Origin: a bacterium D16-56
Lineage (GTDB): Bacteria > Bacillota > Clostridia > Lachnospirales > Lachnospiraceae
Reading direction: 5' to 3'
Assembly (NCBI GenBank): GCA_003611875.1
Contig: RAYY01000034.1
Span: 1 to 52,955, forward strand
Length of the DNA: 52,955 nt
Shown: positions 35,547 through 42,807 of the stretch, piece by piece
Position numbering within the stretch: the first letter of the stretch is position 1
How the letters are laid out: each line of letters opens with the position of its first letter
Program-made: the position numbers and the translations under genes
The notes under the pieces: model-generated
What the model was told of the DNA's origin: nothing
Database searches by the model: none
Seen by the model: only the letters and a program-made list of their open reading frames with translations

Positions 35547-35593
35547 CATGCTGTTACCGCCCCGATACTGGCAACAGGAAGGGGGTGCATCGT

Positions 35594-35680
35594 GTGGAGT
35601 ATATCTTGTCATTTTTAGTCGCTGTTGTGGCTGGTGTAGTTTGCCATTACATCATCAAGTGGTTAGACAGCGGCGATTAG
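35594..35680 (+). CDS. Small hydrophobic type I toxin-like peptide, copy 2
   Basis: 28 residues from GTG: MEYILSFLVAVVAGVVCHYI, then IKWLDSGD. It has the same layout and KWLD tail as copy 1 but a diverged helix. AAGGGGGTG is four bases before the GTG that comes first (35592); the GTG at 35594 is in the right frame. Confidence 0.7.
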   Translation: MEYILSFLVAVVAGVVCHYIIKWLDSGD

Positions 35681-35713
35681 TCGGTAACTAGCCCAAACGG
35701 TTGACTTCTCCGT

Positions 35714-35801
35714 AAAAGAAGAAGAACCCCCGTTTGTACTGGCATACATTCGGGGGTTCGTTCTTTTTGCTACCGCGTGGCTCTATCTTGTCCTTTTGCC
35801 T
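35714..35801 (-). ncRNA. Antisense antitoxin RNA, copy 2
   Basis: TTGCAA (35831-35836), 17 bases and TATAAT (35808-35813) on the minus strand. The transcript would run to the bidirectional hairpin GAACCCCCG/CGGGGGTTC (35724-35759). The hairpin bases differ from copy 1 on both arms, so pairing is kept and the two RNAs may be specific to their own toxins. Confidence 0.65.
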
Positions 35802-35878
35802 ATCGGCATTATAGCATATGCAAGCCTAATTTGCAATATACCCCCGGAAATATTCACATGATTTTCAGTTTTGCTTAA

Positions 35879-35950
35879 TCACTAATAATCTCATACGGCC
35901 CTTCCAGCCTTCCGACTACTTTCCCCATGCAGACAATATTGTCATATTCG
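35879..35950 (-). pseudogene. C-terminal tail of an S24/LexA-like repressor gene (third copy)
   Basis: Read on the minus strand the text is EYDNIVCMGKVVGRL, then EGPYEIISD and a stop. It resembles the last strand of the S24 repressor (KIIGKVVELRG). Equivalent tails lie at about 34966-35040 (intact reading) and 35420-35502 (one base deleted, so out of frame). They are remnants carried along with the toxin cassettes. Confidence 0.55.
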
Positions 35951-35967
35951 GTTATTATATGTAGTTA

Positions 35968-36609
35968 CTAATCTTGTTTTGTTTCTGCTTGGTATTTATC
36001 TGCTATAGATTCCAAGGATTTTTCAAAATCATCATATATTGATTCTGCTTGAGATTCAGAATCACCAATAGGATCAGAAGAAAAAGTCTCGGATTTGGCA
36101 GATATCAAAGTATCAGTATTATAATCATATAAATCGACTTTGTTTTCTAAACCTTTTTGAATCCAATAAATATGTTGGTTATCACTATTTTCAACAAAGG
36201 ATATATTCCAAGAATCTGTTATATCTATATAGAAACAATCAAATAGAAGCTTGCATTTTTCTGTTTTCGCATAAACATCTATACTTATTATTCCAGAAAT
36301 ATTTTCATAGTTTTTAAATTCTAGTTGAGGAACATTGTTTAATCCTATAGAAATAAAAGCTTCAGCGAGAATCTTTGTTAGTCCTTCTGTATTTGGTAAT
36401 TCTATAGGAGTATCGGATTTTTCAATATTTTCAGCAGATTCAACAGTGTTTTTATCAGGTAAATATTCATTCTTTGTTTCTTTAATTGTCTCAACAGTAG
36501 CCTCTGTGGTAGTTTCGGATTCTGTAATAGTGGAATTAACATTTGAATTTGAGCAACCATTGGATAACAGAATGATAGTACATAAAGTAACTAAGTAGAG
36601 TTTTTTCAT
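35968..36609 (-). CDS. Lipoprotein of unknown function
   Basis: 213 residues. A signal sequence with lipobox (MKKLYLVTLCTIILLSNGCS) is followed by a Ser/Thr/Glu-rich linker (ITESETTTEATVETIKETKN) and a globular part from about 75 with FDCFYIDITDSWNISFVENS. Exported and anchored by lipid. Lipoproteins next to a prophage repressor often act in superinfection exclusion or host conversion, which is only inference here. GAGGATT precedes the ATG. Confidence 0.7.
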   Translation of the reverse strand: MKKLYLVTLCTIILLSNGCSNSNVNSTITESETTTEATVETIKETKNEYLPDKNTVESAENIEKSDTPIELPNTEGLTKILAEAFISIGLNNVPQLEFKNYENISGIISIDVYAKTEKCKLLFDCFYIDITDSWNISFVENSDNQHIYWIQKGLENKVDLYDYNTDTLISAKSETFSSDPIGDSESQAESIYDDFEKSLESIADKYQAETKQD

Positions 36610-36700
36610 AAAACAATCCTCATTTCGTATTCATTTTTCAATCATGTCAAAAATCTTATTAACAAGTTTCGGTTATTCATTATCGGAAATTATTGTTTTA

Positions 36701-37318
36701 TTAAAATTTCCCTCGTAGCTCTACAACTTTTCCTATAATTTTTACAGGTTTTTCTATAATTTCCTGATTAGAAAATATCATGGGTTCATACTTGGGGTTA
36801 TTTGATATCAGCATAATTCCTTCAGTATATTTTTTTAGCCTTTTACAGGTAGCATCCTGCCCGTTTATTAATACAATAACTGTTTCACCTGTTTCCGCGT
36901 CCTCCTGTTGGCGAACAATGACGACATCTCCTTCTGTGATGCGTGGCTCCATGCTGTCTCCCTTAATCTGTAGGCCGAAGAAATCACCAGTAGCAGCCAG
37001 CTCCTCAGTAATTTCCTCTGTGTCAATGATATCTTCTATGGCTTCAATCGGGATGCCAGCGGCCACGCGGCCGAAGACATTGATGGGGGTGCCTTTTTTT
37101 GTGTGGGTGGATGGATCGTCCCAACCAACTAATTCTCTCGAAGTAGTTCCTAATGCCTTGGCGAACAACTCTATTTTGGATTGTTGTAAATCAACTAGAC
37201 CTTTTTCGATTTTTGTTATAGAAGAACGATCTGTATAACCTGTTAATTTTGCAAGAGCATCTTGCGACATTCCATTTGCCTCACGTAATCGTTTTATGTT
37301 TTTGTATAATTCTAGCAT
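36701..37318 (-). CDS. S24/LexA-like phage repressor
   Basis: 205 residues. The N-terminal XRE HTH (LREANGMSQDALAKLTGYTD, then RSSITKIEKG) is followed by an S24 peptidase domain. Probable self-cleavage is between A87 and G88 (RVAAGIP), with catalytic S122 (KGDSMEP) and K159 (ATCKRLK). It would keep the element quiet and be cleaved in the SOS response. It is divergent from the Cro-like gene at 37445, so the 37319-37444 interval is the control region. Confidence 0.92.
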   Translation of the reverse strand: MLELYKNIKRLREANGMSQDALAKLTGYTDRSSITKIEKGLVDLQQSKIELFAKALGTTSRELVGWDDPSTHTKKGTPINVFGRVAAGIPIEAIEDIIDTEEITEELAATGDFFGLQIKGDSMEPRITEGDVVIVRQQEDAETGETVIVLINGQDATCKRLKKYTEGIMLISNNPKYEPMIFSNQEIIEKPVKIIGKVVELRGKF

Positions 37319-37444
37319 TTATCCACCACCTTTCGATAATATTATCGTATCATATGTGTGAAAAAAAATCAACAAAAACATGAAAAGATGTTGACAGTAA
37401 TTCACAATAATGGTATAGTGAATATAAATCAGCAAAGGAGGTGG

Positions 37445-37681
37445 ATGATGACAGACATTGCGGCATTAAAGGAATGTATTAAGAAGTCAGGATATTCTAT
37501 GGTTTTTGTGGCGAAAAAAACAGGAATACTACGAGAAACCATGTATAATCGCTTGAAAACTGGTGATTTTAAACTCTCTGAGATACAAGCATTGTCACAT
37601 GTTTTAAATCTTTCAAGAGATGAAAGAGACAAGATTTTTTTTACCATCGAAAGTGAATTAAATTCAACAATCATAAACTAA
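37445..37681 (+). CDS. Small Cro-like regulator
   Basis: GGAGGTG is directly before tandem ATGs (37445, 37448). 78 residues: ALKECIKKSGYSMVFVAKKT is the first part of an HTH and ILRETMYNRLKTGDFKLSEI the recognition part, then a helix to the end. Divergent from the S24 repressor, it probably plays the Cro role. Confidence 0.7.
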   Translation: MMTDIAALKECIKKSGYSMVFVAKKTGILRETMYNRLKTGDFKLSEIQALSHVLNLSRDERDKIFFTIESELNSTIIN

Positions 37682-37697
37682 AGAAAGAGGTGGGCAT

Positions 37698-37898
37698 ATG
37701 AATAAAGAAAAAGAAAATTTAGGGGTAATCGTTGAGAGGATTGCTACTAAATATGCAAAACTGGTAGAAAATCGTATTGATGCTATACAGGGTGATCTTA
37801 CAGGAATTGATCTCAGAGACACTTATGACGGGATACAGATGCTGGGACATATTGTAGCTACAATGGAAAGATTCGGCCGTATGGAAAGCGCAGATTGA
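37698..37898 (+). CDS. Small unknown protein
   Basis: 66 residues, AGAGGTGGGC before ATG. It reads MNKEKENLGVIVERIATKYA and ends HIVATMERFGRMESAD. Helical, acidic, not recognised. Its last codons form the left arm of a long hairpin. Confidence 0.6.
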   Translation: MNKEKENLGVIVERIATKYAKLVENRIDAIQGDLTGIDLRDTYDGIQMLGHIVATMERFGRMESAD

Positions 37899-37918
37899 AT
37901 TGTATACGGCCGAATCTT
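37868..37918 (+). terminator. 15-bp perfect hairpin at the end of the early genes
   Basis: AAGATTCGGCCGTAT (37868-37882) pairs with ATACGGCCGAATCTT (37904-37918). The left arm is still coding. No T-run follows, so it is either a Rho-type or processing signal or a DNA site. Confidence 0.4.
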
Positions 37919-38066
37919 GCTAATAACATTCAGCAAGATTTCCATCCACTCAAATCTTTTCCAAATATGGCACTTGAGTATTTGTTCCAATATGATAAAA
38001 GAGCTTAGAAAGGAGGTGGGGAAAATAAAGACAGATACTAAAAGTACTAGAGAAAAAAGAAGGAAA

Positions 38067-38234
38067 ATGATTTCTATAAAAAAGGATGAAATACGGAAAA
38101 TTCTCTTTACAGATGGGATAACGTTTGATGTGGCAATAGCGACATTAAAGTCATTAATTGCAGAACTATCAAGAGATGGGGAGGTGTTTTTATCTCAAAC
38201 AGAAGCAGCAAAAATACCTCCCTATAAAGATTAA
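38067..38234 (+). CDS. Small unknown protein
   Basis: The sense part is MISIKKDEIRKILFTDGITF, then DVAIATLKSLIAEL to AAKIPPYKD. A longer form from GTG near 38018, just behind AAAGGAG, is possible and gives VGKIKTDTKSTREKRRKM first. The frame is open from 37917. It converges on the minus gene ending at 38231, overlapping by four bases. Function unknown. Confidence 0.45.
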   Translation: MISIKKDEIRKILFTDGITFDVAIATLKSLIAELSRDGEVFLSQTEAAKIPPYKD

Positions 38235-38446
38235 GGATTATCTGGAAGATTTAATTTGTGATAGGCATGATGCAATTCGCCAATCGTTTCATAAAGTTTT
38301 TCAACCAGATCATTTGGGTCGTAGTTGGTCAAGTCGTTATTGGCAACAACAATTTGAACAGCTAATGCGCCAAGATTATCACGAGTTTCAATATTTACCG
38401 GTCGAAGTGCTTGGTCATTTTGATCATAGAAATTTTTAGTATTCAT
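38231..38446 (-). CDS. Small unknown protein, paralogue of the 41305-41529 gene
   Basis: 71 residues. DNLGALAVQIVVANNDLTNY and LVEKLYETIGELHHAYHK match, in order, DNLGVLAVHVLSAKEDLAKM and MVRKLYDITCELHAAYN of the other gene. AAAGGAGATAAATC precedes the ATG. It is transcribed from the hairpin leader at 38465. Possibly an accessory phage protein. Confidence 0.6.
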   Translation of the reverse strand: MNTKNFYDQNDQALRPVNIETRDNLGALAVQIVVANNDLTNYDPNDLVEKLYETIGELHHAYHKLNLPDNP

Positions 38447-38464
38447 GATTTATCTCCTTTTGCT

Positions 38465-38524
38465 GTACTCGGCTCTGGTGGGAGCCTGTATAGAGAGTAT
38501 AACATGTAAAGGGAGAGATTGCCA
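38465..38524 (-). promoter_or_regulatory. Promoter and hairpin leader, copy 1
   Basis: Minus strand: TGGCAA (38519-38524), 17 bases, TATACT (38496-38501), then the leader hairpin GGCTC/GAGCC within TACAGG...GAGTAC (38465-38490), then the ribosome site and gene. Confidence 0.6.
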
Positions 38525-38539
38525 GGAGGAGGTGGAATA

Positions 38540-38716
38540 TTGGAAGCATTTTCCGAAAAGGAAGTTTTCAAAAATGAAAAGGGAATTATATTAGAAATGA
38601 CAATAAAAGCTGATTGTATCACACCAGAAGAAATGAGAGAAACAATCAGCTTTATTGCTCAAAGCGCACGAAAATTTTATCTGCACATAGCGGAAAAAAT
38701 CAATAATATGCCTTGA
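38540..38716 (+). CDS. Small unknown protein
   Basis: TTG start behind AGGAGGAGGTGG. The 58 residues contain IILEMTIKADCITPEEMRET and SFIAQSARKFYLHIAEKINN. Its last 17 bases overlap the convergent minus gene. Unknown, helical. Confidence 0.5.
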   Translation: MEAFSEKEVFKNEKGIILEMTIKADCITPEEMRETISFIAQSARKFYLHIAEKINNMP

Positions 38717-38981
38717 GTAATTCTGGCTTACCTTCATAACGGTCATAGGAAACCTTGATGATTTGGTATTCCTCCAATCCATCAACTGTACATAAAGTGT
38801 TACCAACAGAAATTAATGGCTGGTCGCTCATCTTAAATCCGATGTATGTTCCATCTTCATCACTGTTGGAAAGACCTTGGTAAGTGCCAATCACATTGTT
38901 ATTGTTTAGTACATTGTATTCCAGGACTTCCATCGCAAAGTCTTCAAAATACATGTCTACCGGAATAGGTAAGTATCCCAT
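38700..38981 (-). CDS. Small unknown protein
   Basis: 93 residues, MGYLPIPVDMYFEDFAMEVL then beta-rich text (TYIGFKMSDQPLISVGNTLC) ending YEGKPELLKAYY. GGGGGATCAGCA precedes the ATG, which follows leader copy 2. No family recognised. Confidence 0.55.
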   Translation of the reverse strand: MGYLPIPVDMYFEDFAMEVLEYNVLNNNNVIGTYQGLSNSDEDGTYIGFKMSDQPLISVGNTLCTVDGLEEYQIIKVSYDRYEGKPELLKAYY

Positions 38982-39000
38982 TGCTGATCCCCCTTCCTTG

Positions 39001-39061
39001 TGTACTCGGCCATGGCAGTGGCCTGTACATACAGTATAAGAAAAAGGAATGGTAATGGCAA
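39001..39061 (-). promoter_or_regulatory. Promoter and hairpin leader, copy 2
   Basis: Minus strand: TTGCCA (39056-39061), 17 bases, TATACT (39033-39038), then TGTACA-GGCCA...TGGCC-GAGTACA (39001-39029). The GGCCA/TGGCC arms differ from copy 1 on both sides and still pair. Confidence 0.6.
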
Positions 39062-39143
39062 CAGAAATTTTAGAGAGGGCGAGCCTTAACTTAACGGAGG
39101 GAAGGCTTAAGTAAATGACATTGGAATAGAGGAGGCGTGTGAG

Positions 39144-39371
39144 GTGGATGCAAAGACTTTTGAAAAAATTCTCGGAATTAAATTAAGTGAGTGTGAAACT
39201 GCAAGAATAAATAGAAGGGACGAAGTGGAAAAGTTTGCAGATGAGATAGTTAAGCAATGCCAGCAGCAAAATTTTACCATAAAAGAATTTGGAATAATGG
39301 TAGAAAAATTGAGTGATACACGTCAGATTTTAGAATCTCATGCTGCTGACATTACCAGACTTGGAGACTAA
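39144..39371 (+). CDS. Small unknown protein
   Basis: 75 residues behind GAGGTGG. It reads MDAKTFEKILGIKLSECETA and ends DTRQILESHAADITRLGD. Helical. Its stop overlaps the convergent gene by four bases. Confidence 0.55.
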   Translation: MDAKTFEKILGIKLSECETARINRRDEVEKFADEIVKQCQQQNFTIKEFGIMVEKLSDTRQILESHAADITRLGD

Positions 39372-39571
39372 TTTTCATTTAATGTTTTTTTTATTGATTC
39401 CCATCTGGTCTCATCAAGATCGGAGAACCACTTATAGTAGGCTTCAAATTTATCCATGATATACATGCGCATATCAAAAGATGAAGATGAAATATCTTCT
39501 GGAGAATTATTGAAAAAATCCATTACTGCACAGTGAATGGAAAAATCATATTTTAGCTTCTTAATATTCAT
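39368..39571 (-). CDS. Small unknown protein
   Basis: The start is ATG 39571 behind GGAAAGGAAAG; a longer open frame crosses the leader and is not real. 67 residues, MNIKKLKYDFSIHCAVMDFF then MRMYIMDKFEAYYKWFSDLD. Unknown. Confidence 0.55.
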   Translation of the reverse strand: MNIKKLKYDFSIHCAVMDFFNNSPEDISSSSFDMRMYIMDKFEAYYKWFSDLDETRWESIKKTLNEN

Positions 39572-39591
39572 AGATAAACTTTCCTTTCCTT

Positions 39592-39652
39592 CGTACTCGG
39601 CTGCGGCAACGGCCTGTACATTTAGTATAAAGGAAAAGGATGGAAAGGACAA
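39592..39652 (-). promoter_or_regulatory. Promoter and hairpin leader, copy 3
   Basis: Minus strand: TTGTCC (39647-39652), 17 bases, TATACT (39624-39629), then TGTACAGGC...GCCGAGTACG (39592-39620). This is the most diverged hairpin, with one mismatch in the stem. Confidence 0.55.
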
Positions 39653-39807
39653 GTGGAAGATAGGGGGGTGAGAGGATAAAGAAAAAATGCTGTACATTGA
39701 CAACCGAATATGCAAATAGGAAAAAGAAAGAGACTGCCGTGAGAGTCCGGTAGCCTGAGGTTAGAGTGGGAGGCACATTGACAGTAGAATAGGAAGGAAG
39801 AGTAGAG

Positions 39808-40029
39808 ATGGACAGCCAGGTAAAACATGGAATTGTAAAAAGAATGACCTCAATATTGGCAGAATATGAGGTCACAATAAGCGATCTGGATGAAATTTTT
39901 CAACTTGTAAAAAGTAATTCGATTATAGTGGAAAAGCGATCTTTTAGGGGGCGTTCATATCGACATGACATTCGCGTCACCGACCATCCGGACGACCACT
40001 GCGGGATAGGGAATGAGCAATTCGGGTAA
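39808..40029 (+). CDS. Small unknown protein
   Basis: GGAAGGAAGAG precedes ATG. The convincing part is MDSQVKHGIVKRMTSILAEY ... DLDEIFQLVKSNSIIVEKRS. The last ~25 residues run antisense through the end of the opposite gene and may be fortuitous. Two ACATTGACA motifs (39697, 39772) lie in the leader. Confidence 0.45.
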   Translation: MDSQVKHGIVKRMTSILAEYEVTISDLDEIFQLVKSNSIIVEKRSFRGRSYRHDIRVTDHPDDHCGIGNEQFG

Positions 40030-40366
40030 AGGTTCACCAGAGAAATGCTCGCCCCAATATCTATAGGCATTTTCGACAGCTGTAAGGTATGAAAAAATAT
40101 TATTAGAAAAGGGCTGGAAAAATATTTGTCAATAATTCTAGAATCTGAAATCAAATTCAGAACTTTGCCTGGATAAAATTCTTTAAAGTATGGATGAGGT
40201 CTATACCAATAATAAGCCTTGCCCATTTTTACTATACCGTCCTTTCTGAAATATTCTACGCTTGCCACTTCTACCAAGAACTGGTAAACACAGTAAAAAA
40301 CAAGAGCCGATAATCTCGTAATAATCTCCGTGATCGGTAATCTTATATAAATGGGAGCATGGCCAT
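39955..40366 (-). pseudogene. Frameshifted small gene behind leader copy 4
   Basis: After AAAGGAG and ATG 40366 the proper frame stops early (M-A-M-L-P-F-I). Protein-like text continues in other frames: LYKITDHGDYYEIIGSC, then VEVASVEYFRKDGIVKMGKA, then SYLTAVENAYRYWGEHFSGE and PELLIPYPAVVVRMVGD, stopping at 39955. At least two frameshifts are needed, one at a T-run near 40110. Function unknown. Confidence 0.5.
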
Positions 40367-40379
40367 AATCTCCTTTCCT

Positions 40380-40440
40380 TGTACTTGGCCCTGGCGGGGG
40401 CCTGTACATCCAGTATAAGGCATAAATGAGGGGAGAGCAA
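40380..40440 (-). promoter_or_regulatory. Promoter and hairpin leader, copy 4
   Basis: Minus strand: TTGCTC (40435-40440), 17 bases, TATACT (40412-40417), then TGTACA-GGCCC...GGGCC-AAGTACA (40380-40408). GGCCC/GGGCC is a third compensated version of the stem. Confidence 0.6.
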
Positions 40441-40537
40441 GAAGGAATCCTTAAAAACGGGACTTTCCTAAAACCTAGATTGCCAAATAGAGAGGAGGTG
40501 AGGTGAGACGGGAGATGCAGAAGTATTCAAAGATGCC

Positions 40538-40735
40538 GTGAATAAAAGACTATCAGAAACGTTTGATGGACAGAATTTTCTTTCTCATTGGCGCAACCAC
40601 CCGCAGGACACAGTTGATCTTGCAAAAGAAGTTCGAAGGGTAGTTGCGCATCATGGAATGTCTGTATCTGCAGCAAAAGGTTTTTTTGAATACATGAAAA
40701 TAATAGTCGAAAAGTTTTCATGTATTAAAGATTAA
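40538..40735 (+). CDS. Small unknown protein
   Basis: Sense text from GTG 40538: NKRLSETFDGQNFLSHWRNH, then DTVDLAKEVRRVVAHHGMSV ending VEKFSCIKD. Protein-like codons extend upstream to about 40511 (GDAEVFKDAV) without a normal start, so initiation is uncertain. It ends 11 bases inside the opposite gene. Confidence 0.5.
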   Translation: MNKRLSETFDGQNFLSHWRNHPQDTVDLAKEVRRVVAHHGMSVSAAKGFFEYMKIIVEKFSCIKD

Positions 40736-40934
40736 GAGGGATAACCTCTATTCCTGCTTCATCTTCGGAACCGGAATCATTTATTTCATTTGCTGTTTTT
40801 AAAATAGCGATTAGTTTATCCGAATGTGGGTGGACAAGGCCACAGTTTGGGCAGGCAATTCTATTAGATGTTATGTTTTCTCCCACGCTGTATGAACATT
40901 GGCATGGACATGATATTTTAAATCGAAGCCACAT
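40725..40934 (-). CDS. Small zinc-ribbon-like protein
   Basis: Start ATG 40934 behind GGAAAGGAG. 69 residues. MWLRFKISCPCQCSYSVGEN and RIACPNCGLVHPHSDKLIAI give two Cys pairs suited to a zinc ribbon; an acidic tail follows. Unknown role, possibly nucleic-acid binding. Confidence 0.6.
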   Translation of the reverse strand: MWLRFKISCPCQCSYSVGENITSNRIACPNCGLVHPHSDKLIAILKTANEINDSGSEDEAGIEVIPLNL

Positions 40935-40953
40935 ATAATTTTCTCCTTTCCTC

Positions 40954-41014
40954 CGTACTCGGCTCTGGCAGGAGCCTGTATAGGGAGTATAGCACGTAAA
41001 GGGAGAAATTGCCA
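40954..41014 (-). promoter_or_regulatory. Promoter and hairpin leader, copy 5
   Basis: Minus strand: TGGCAA (41009-41014), 17 bases, TATACT (40986-40991), then TACAGGCTC...GAGCCGAGTACG (40954-40980). Confidence 0.6.
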
Positions 41015-41086
41015 GGTAGGAAGGAGGTGGGGTGAAACGGAGAGGGCAATACAGCACATTGACAATAGAATAGGGGGTGAAAAGAT

Positions 41087-41287
41087 ATGGGAGAATTAAG
41101 TGAACGCGATAAATTATACAATGCGGTACTTGAAACGATAAAAAAGCACGGTAGTGGAATAGAAGTTGGTTTGGTTCGTGCAGTATTAGCAGAGGTCAAT
41201 AATGCGATAAGTAGTAGGGTAGATCGAAGCAGTTTTGATATCGTGTGTGAACAATTAAAGGAAAGAAAGCCCCGTGAATGCCGGTAA
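41087..41287 (+). CDS. Small unknown protein
   Basis: GGGGGTG lies seven bases before ATG. 66 residues, MGELSERDKLYNAVLETIKK and VGLVRAVLAEVNNAISSRVD. The leader carries CACATTGACAATAGAATAGG, also seen before the 39808 gene. Unknown. Confidence 0.55.
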   Translation: MGELSERDKLYNAVLETIKKHGSGIEVGLVRAVLAEVNNAISSRVDRSSFDIVCEQLKERKPRECR

Positions 41288-41304
41288 CATCCACGGGGCA
41301 GAGG

Positions 41305-41529
41305 TTAATACTCGATGCGTGTTCTTTCACCGTTATAGGCCGCATGCAGTTCACAGGTAATATCATAAAGCTTGCGAACCATTGTTTCATAATCCATTTT
41401 TGCAAGGTCTTCTTTTGCAGATAACACATGGACAGCCAGAACACCAAGATTGTCTCTTACATCCACAATAGGAGGGACTAAAGCGTGTTCGTGGTTTTCC
41501 TGGTCACAAAAGGAACGTGTATTAGGCAT
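41305..41529 (-). CDS. Small unknown protein, paralogue of the 38231-38446 gene
   Basis: ATG 41529 behind AAAGGTGG. 74 residues: MPNTRSFCDQENHEHALVPP, then the shared DNLGVLAVHVLSAKEDLAKM and VRKLYDITCELHAAYN. This paralogue pair shows that the hairpin modules have been duplicated. Confidence 0.6.
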   Translation of the reverse strand: MPNTRSFCDQENHEHALVPPIVDVRDNLGVLAVHVLSAKEDLAKMDYETMVRKLYDITCELHAAYNGERTRIEY

Positions 41530-41549
41530 AGTAATCACCACCTTTCTTT

Positions 41550-41610
41550 TGTACTCGGCTCTGGCAGGAGCCTGTACATCCAGTATAAAGGGGCAGCAGG
41601 AATAGGACAA
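41550..41610 (-). promoter_or_regulatory. Promoter and hairpin leader, copy 6
   Basis: Minus strand: TTGTCC (41605-41610), 17 bases, TATACT (41582-41587), then TGTACA-GGCTC-CTGCCA-GAGCC-GAGTACA (41550-41578), the clearest copy. Confidence 0.65.
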
Positions 41611-41702
41611 GAGGAAAAATTGGTGCTCTGTTATAAAGAAAAAACGAGGGAAGAACAAGCGAAAGTTTAGAGGGTGAGACACCTAGGACAGAAAGGGGAA
41701 AT

Positions 41703-42080
41703 ATGGAAAAAATAAGACTAAATGAGTTGACGGGAGGGGCGCTGCAGGAAAAGTTTGATCGCGCCATGGAATCAGTAGTTAATAATATGCAGGATCCAAA
41801 TACTCCATGGAAGGTCAAGCGGGCGATCACGATTAAATTGGTATTTGAACAGGCTGAAGATAGGAATGATGCTGCTGTAAATATTTCAGTGGAAACAAAA
41901 CTTGCGCCGGTAAAGCCGATTGCCACACGGATGGCTGTTGGAAAAGACCTGGCTACAGGGGAAGTATTTGCACAGGAATATGGAAGCCAGATCAGAGGAC
42001 AAATGTCAATGGATGCCAATACTGGAGAAATTCAAGAATCTGACAATGTATTAAATTTCAGAGCCGCAAAGCAGGCATAA
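41703..42080 (+). CDS. Phage 'replication terminator'-type protein
   Basis: 125 residues, AAAGGGG before ATG. LNELTGGALQEKFDRAMESV, then KVKRAITIKLVFEQAEDRND and SVETKLAPVKPIATRMAVGK match, from memory, gut-phage proteins annotated as replication terminator protein. That name is inherited and its basis is unclear. It is coupled with the next gene (10 bases apart), part of the early phage block. Confidence 0.65.
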   Translation: MEKIRLNELTGGALQEKFDRAMESVVNNMQDPNTPWKVKRAITIKLVFEQAEDRNDAAVNISVETKLAPVKPIATRMAVGKDLATGEVFAQEYGSQIRGQMSMDANTGEIQESDNVLNFRAAKQA

Positions 42081-42090
42081 GGAGGAACAT

Positions 42091-42807
42091 ATGGATATGA
42101 CAAAGGATGCATTACAATATGTAGTTGGATTAAACAAAGCAGGGGTTATCAGAATTAATGATGAGAATTATACGGACCGACCGGTACATAGGGTGGATGT
42201 GCAACTTCGGGCGGAACCCATCAAAATGAGTACATTGACGAGTTTGGTGGACTATTTAAAAGCAGGACTCGATGAGACAGCAGAAAAGATGATTGTTCAG
42301 GTAGAATCTCCCACATCAGTTCGCGTGATATCTATACTGGACGCTGATCGGAAACGTGAGGAGTTGGTTCAGGTGACAGCATCTATTCCAGATTTTTTCT
42401 GTGGGCGGTATATGGACCAGGAGTGTTTTATTATTAACCTGCAGGCAAAATTTCTCCCGAATGACGACAGAGAGCTGCTTCTTAAGTTTGCGGGCACAGT
42501 AAAGAATGAATCCATTGCCGAATATGGTGACAATGGCATCATGCAAAAGGCAACAATCAAAACAGGGATTTCTACTGTGGGGGAGGCTATTGTTCCGAAT
42601 CCGGTTAAGTTGTGTCCATTCCGTACATTTGCGGAAGTAGGGCAGCCGGAGAGCTCATTTGTATTTCGGATGCGCCAGGGAGATGGTGTTGAATGCGCTA
42701 TATTTGACGCAGATGGCGGCGCCTGGAAAAACGAAGCTATGGACAATATCAAGAAGTATTTGCAAGAAGCGCTTAAAGATTTCCCGCGCTATATGATAAT
42801 CTCGTAA
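42091..42807 (+). CDS. YfdQ/DUF2303-like phage protein
   Basis: 238 residues behind AAGGAGG. HRVDVQLRAEPIKMSTLTSL, LQAKFLPNDDRELLLKFAGT, CPFRTFAEVGQPESSFVFRM and CAIFDADGGAWKNEAMDNIK are the conserved blocks of the YfdQ/DUF2303 family of temperate phages. Molecular role unknown. It supports a phage origin of the element. Confidence 0.75.
   Translation: MDMTKDALQYVVGLNKAGVIRINDENYTDRPVHRVDVQLRAEPIKMSTLTSLVDYLKAGLDETAEKMIVQVESPTSVRVISILDADRKREELVQVTASIPDFFCGRYMDQECFIINLQAKFLPNDDRELLLKFAGTVKNESIAEYGDNGIMQKATIKTGISTVGEAIVPNPVKLCPFRTFAEVGQPESSFVFRMRQGDGVECAIFDADGGAWKNEAMDNIKKYLQEALKDFPRYMIIS

Larger units (their letters stand above)
34964..35945. repeat. Tandem duplication of a ~460-bp type I toxin cassette
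   Basis: Two full copies (about 34964-35418 and 35419-35878) and the beginning of a third (35879-35945) align in order: a repressor-gene tail, a promoter, a ribosome site GAAGGGGGTG, a toxin ORF, a terminator, an antisense promoter. The toxin ORFs and the terminator loops have diverged most. Confidence 0.8.

Noticed and set aside
38465-41610. CRISPR array interpretation of the six repeated leaders
   Set aside because: Spacing is 400-600 bases with genes between; repeats contain promoters and are not uniform.
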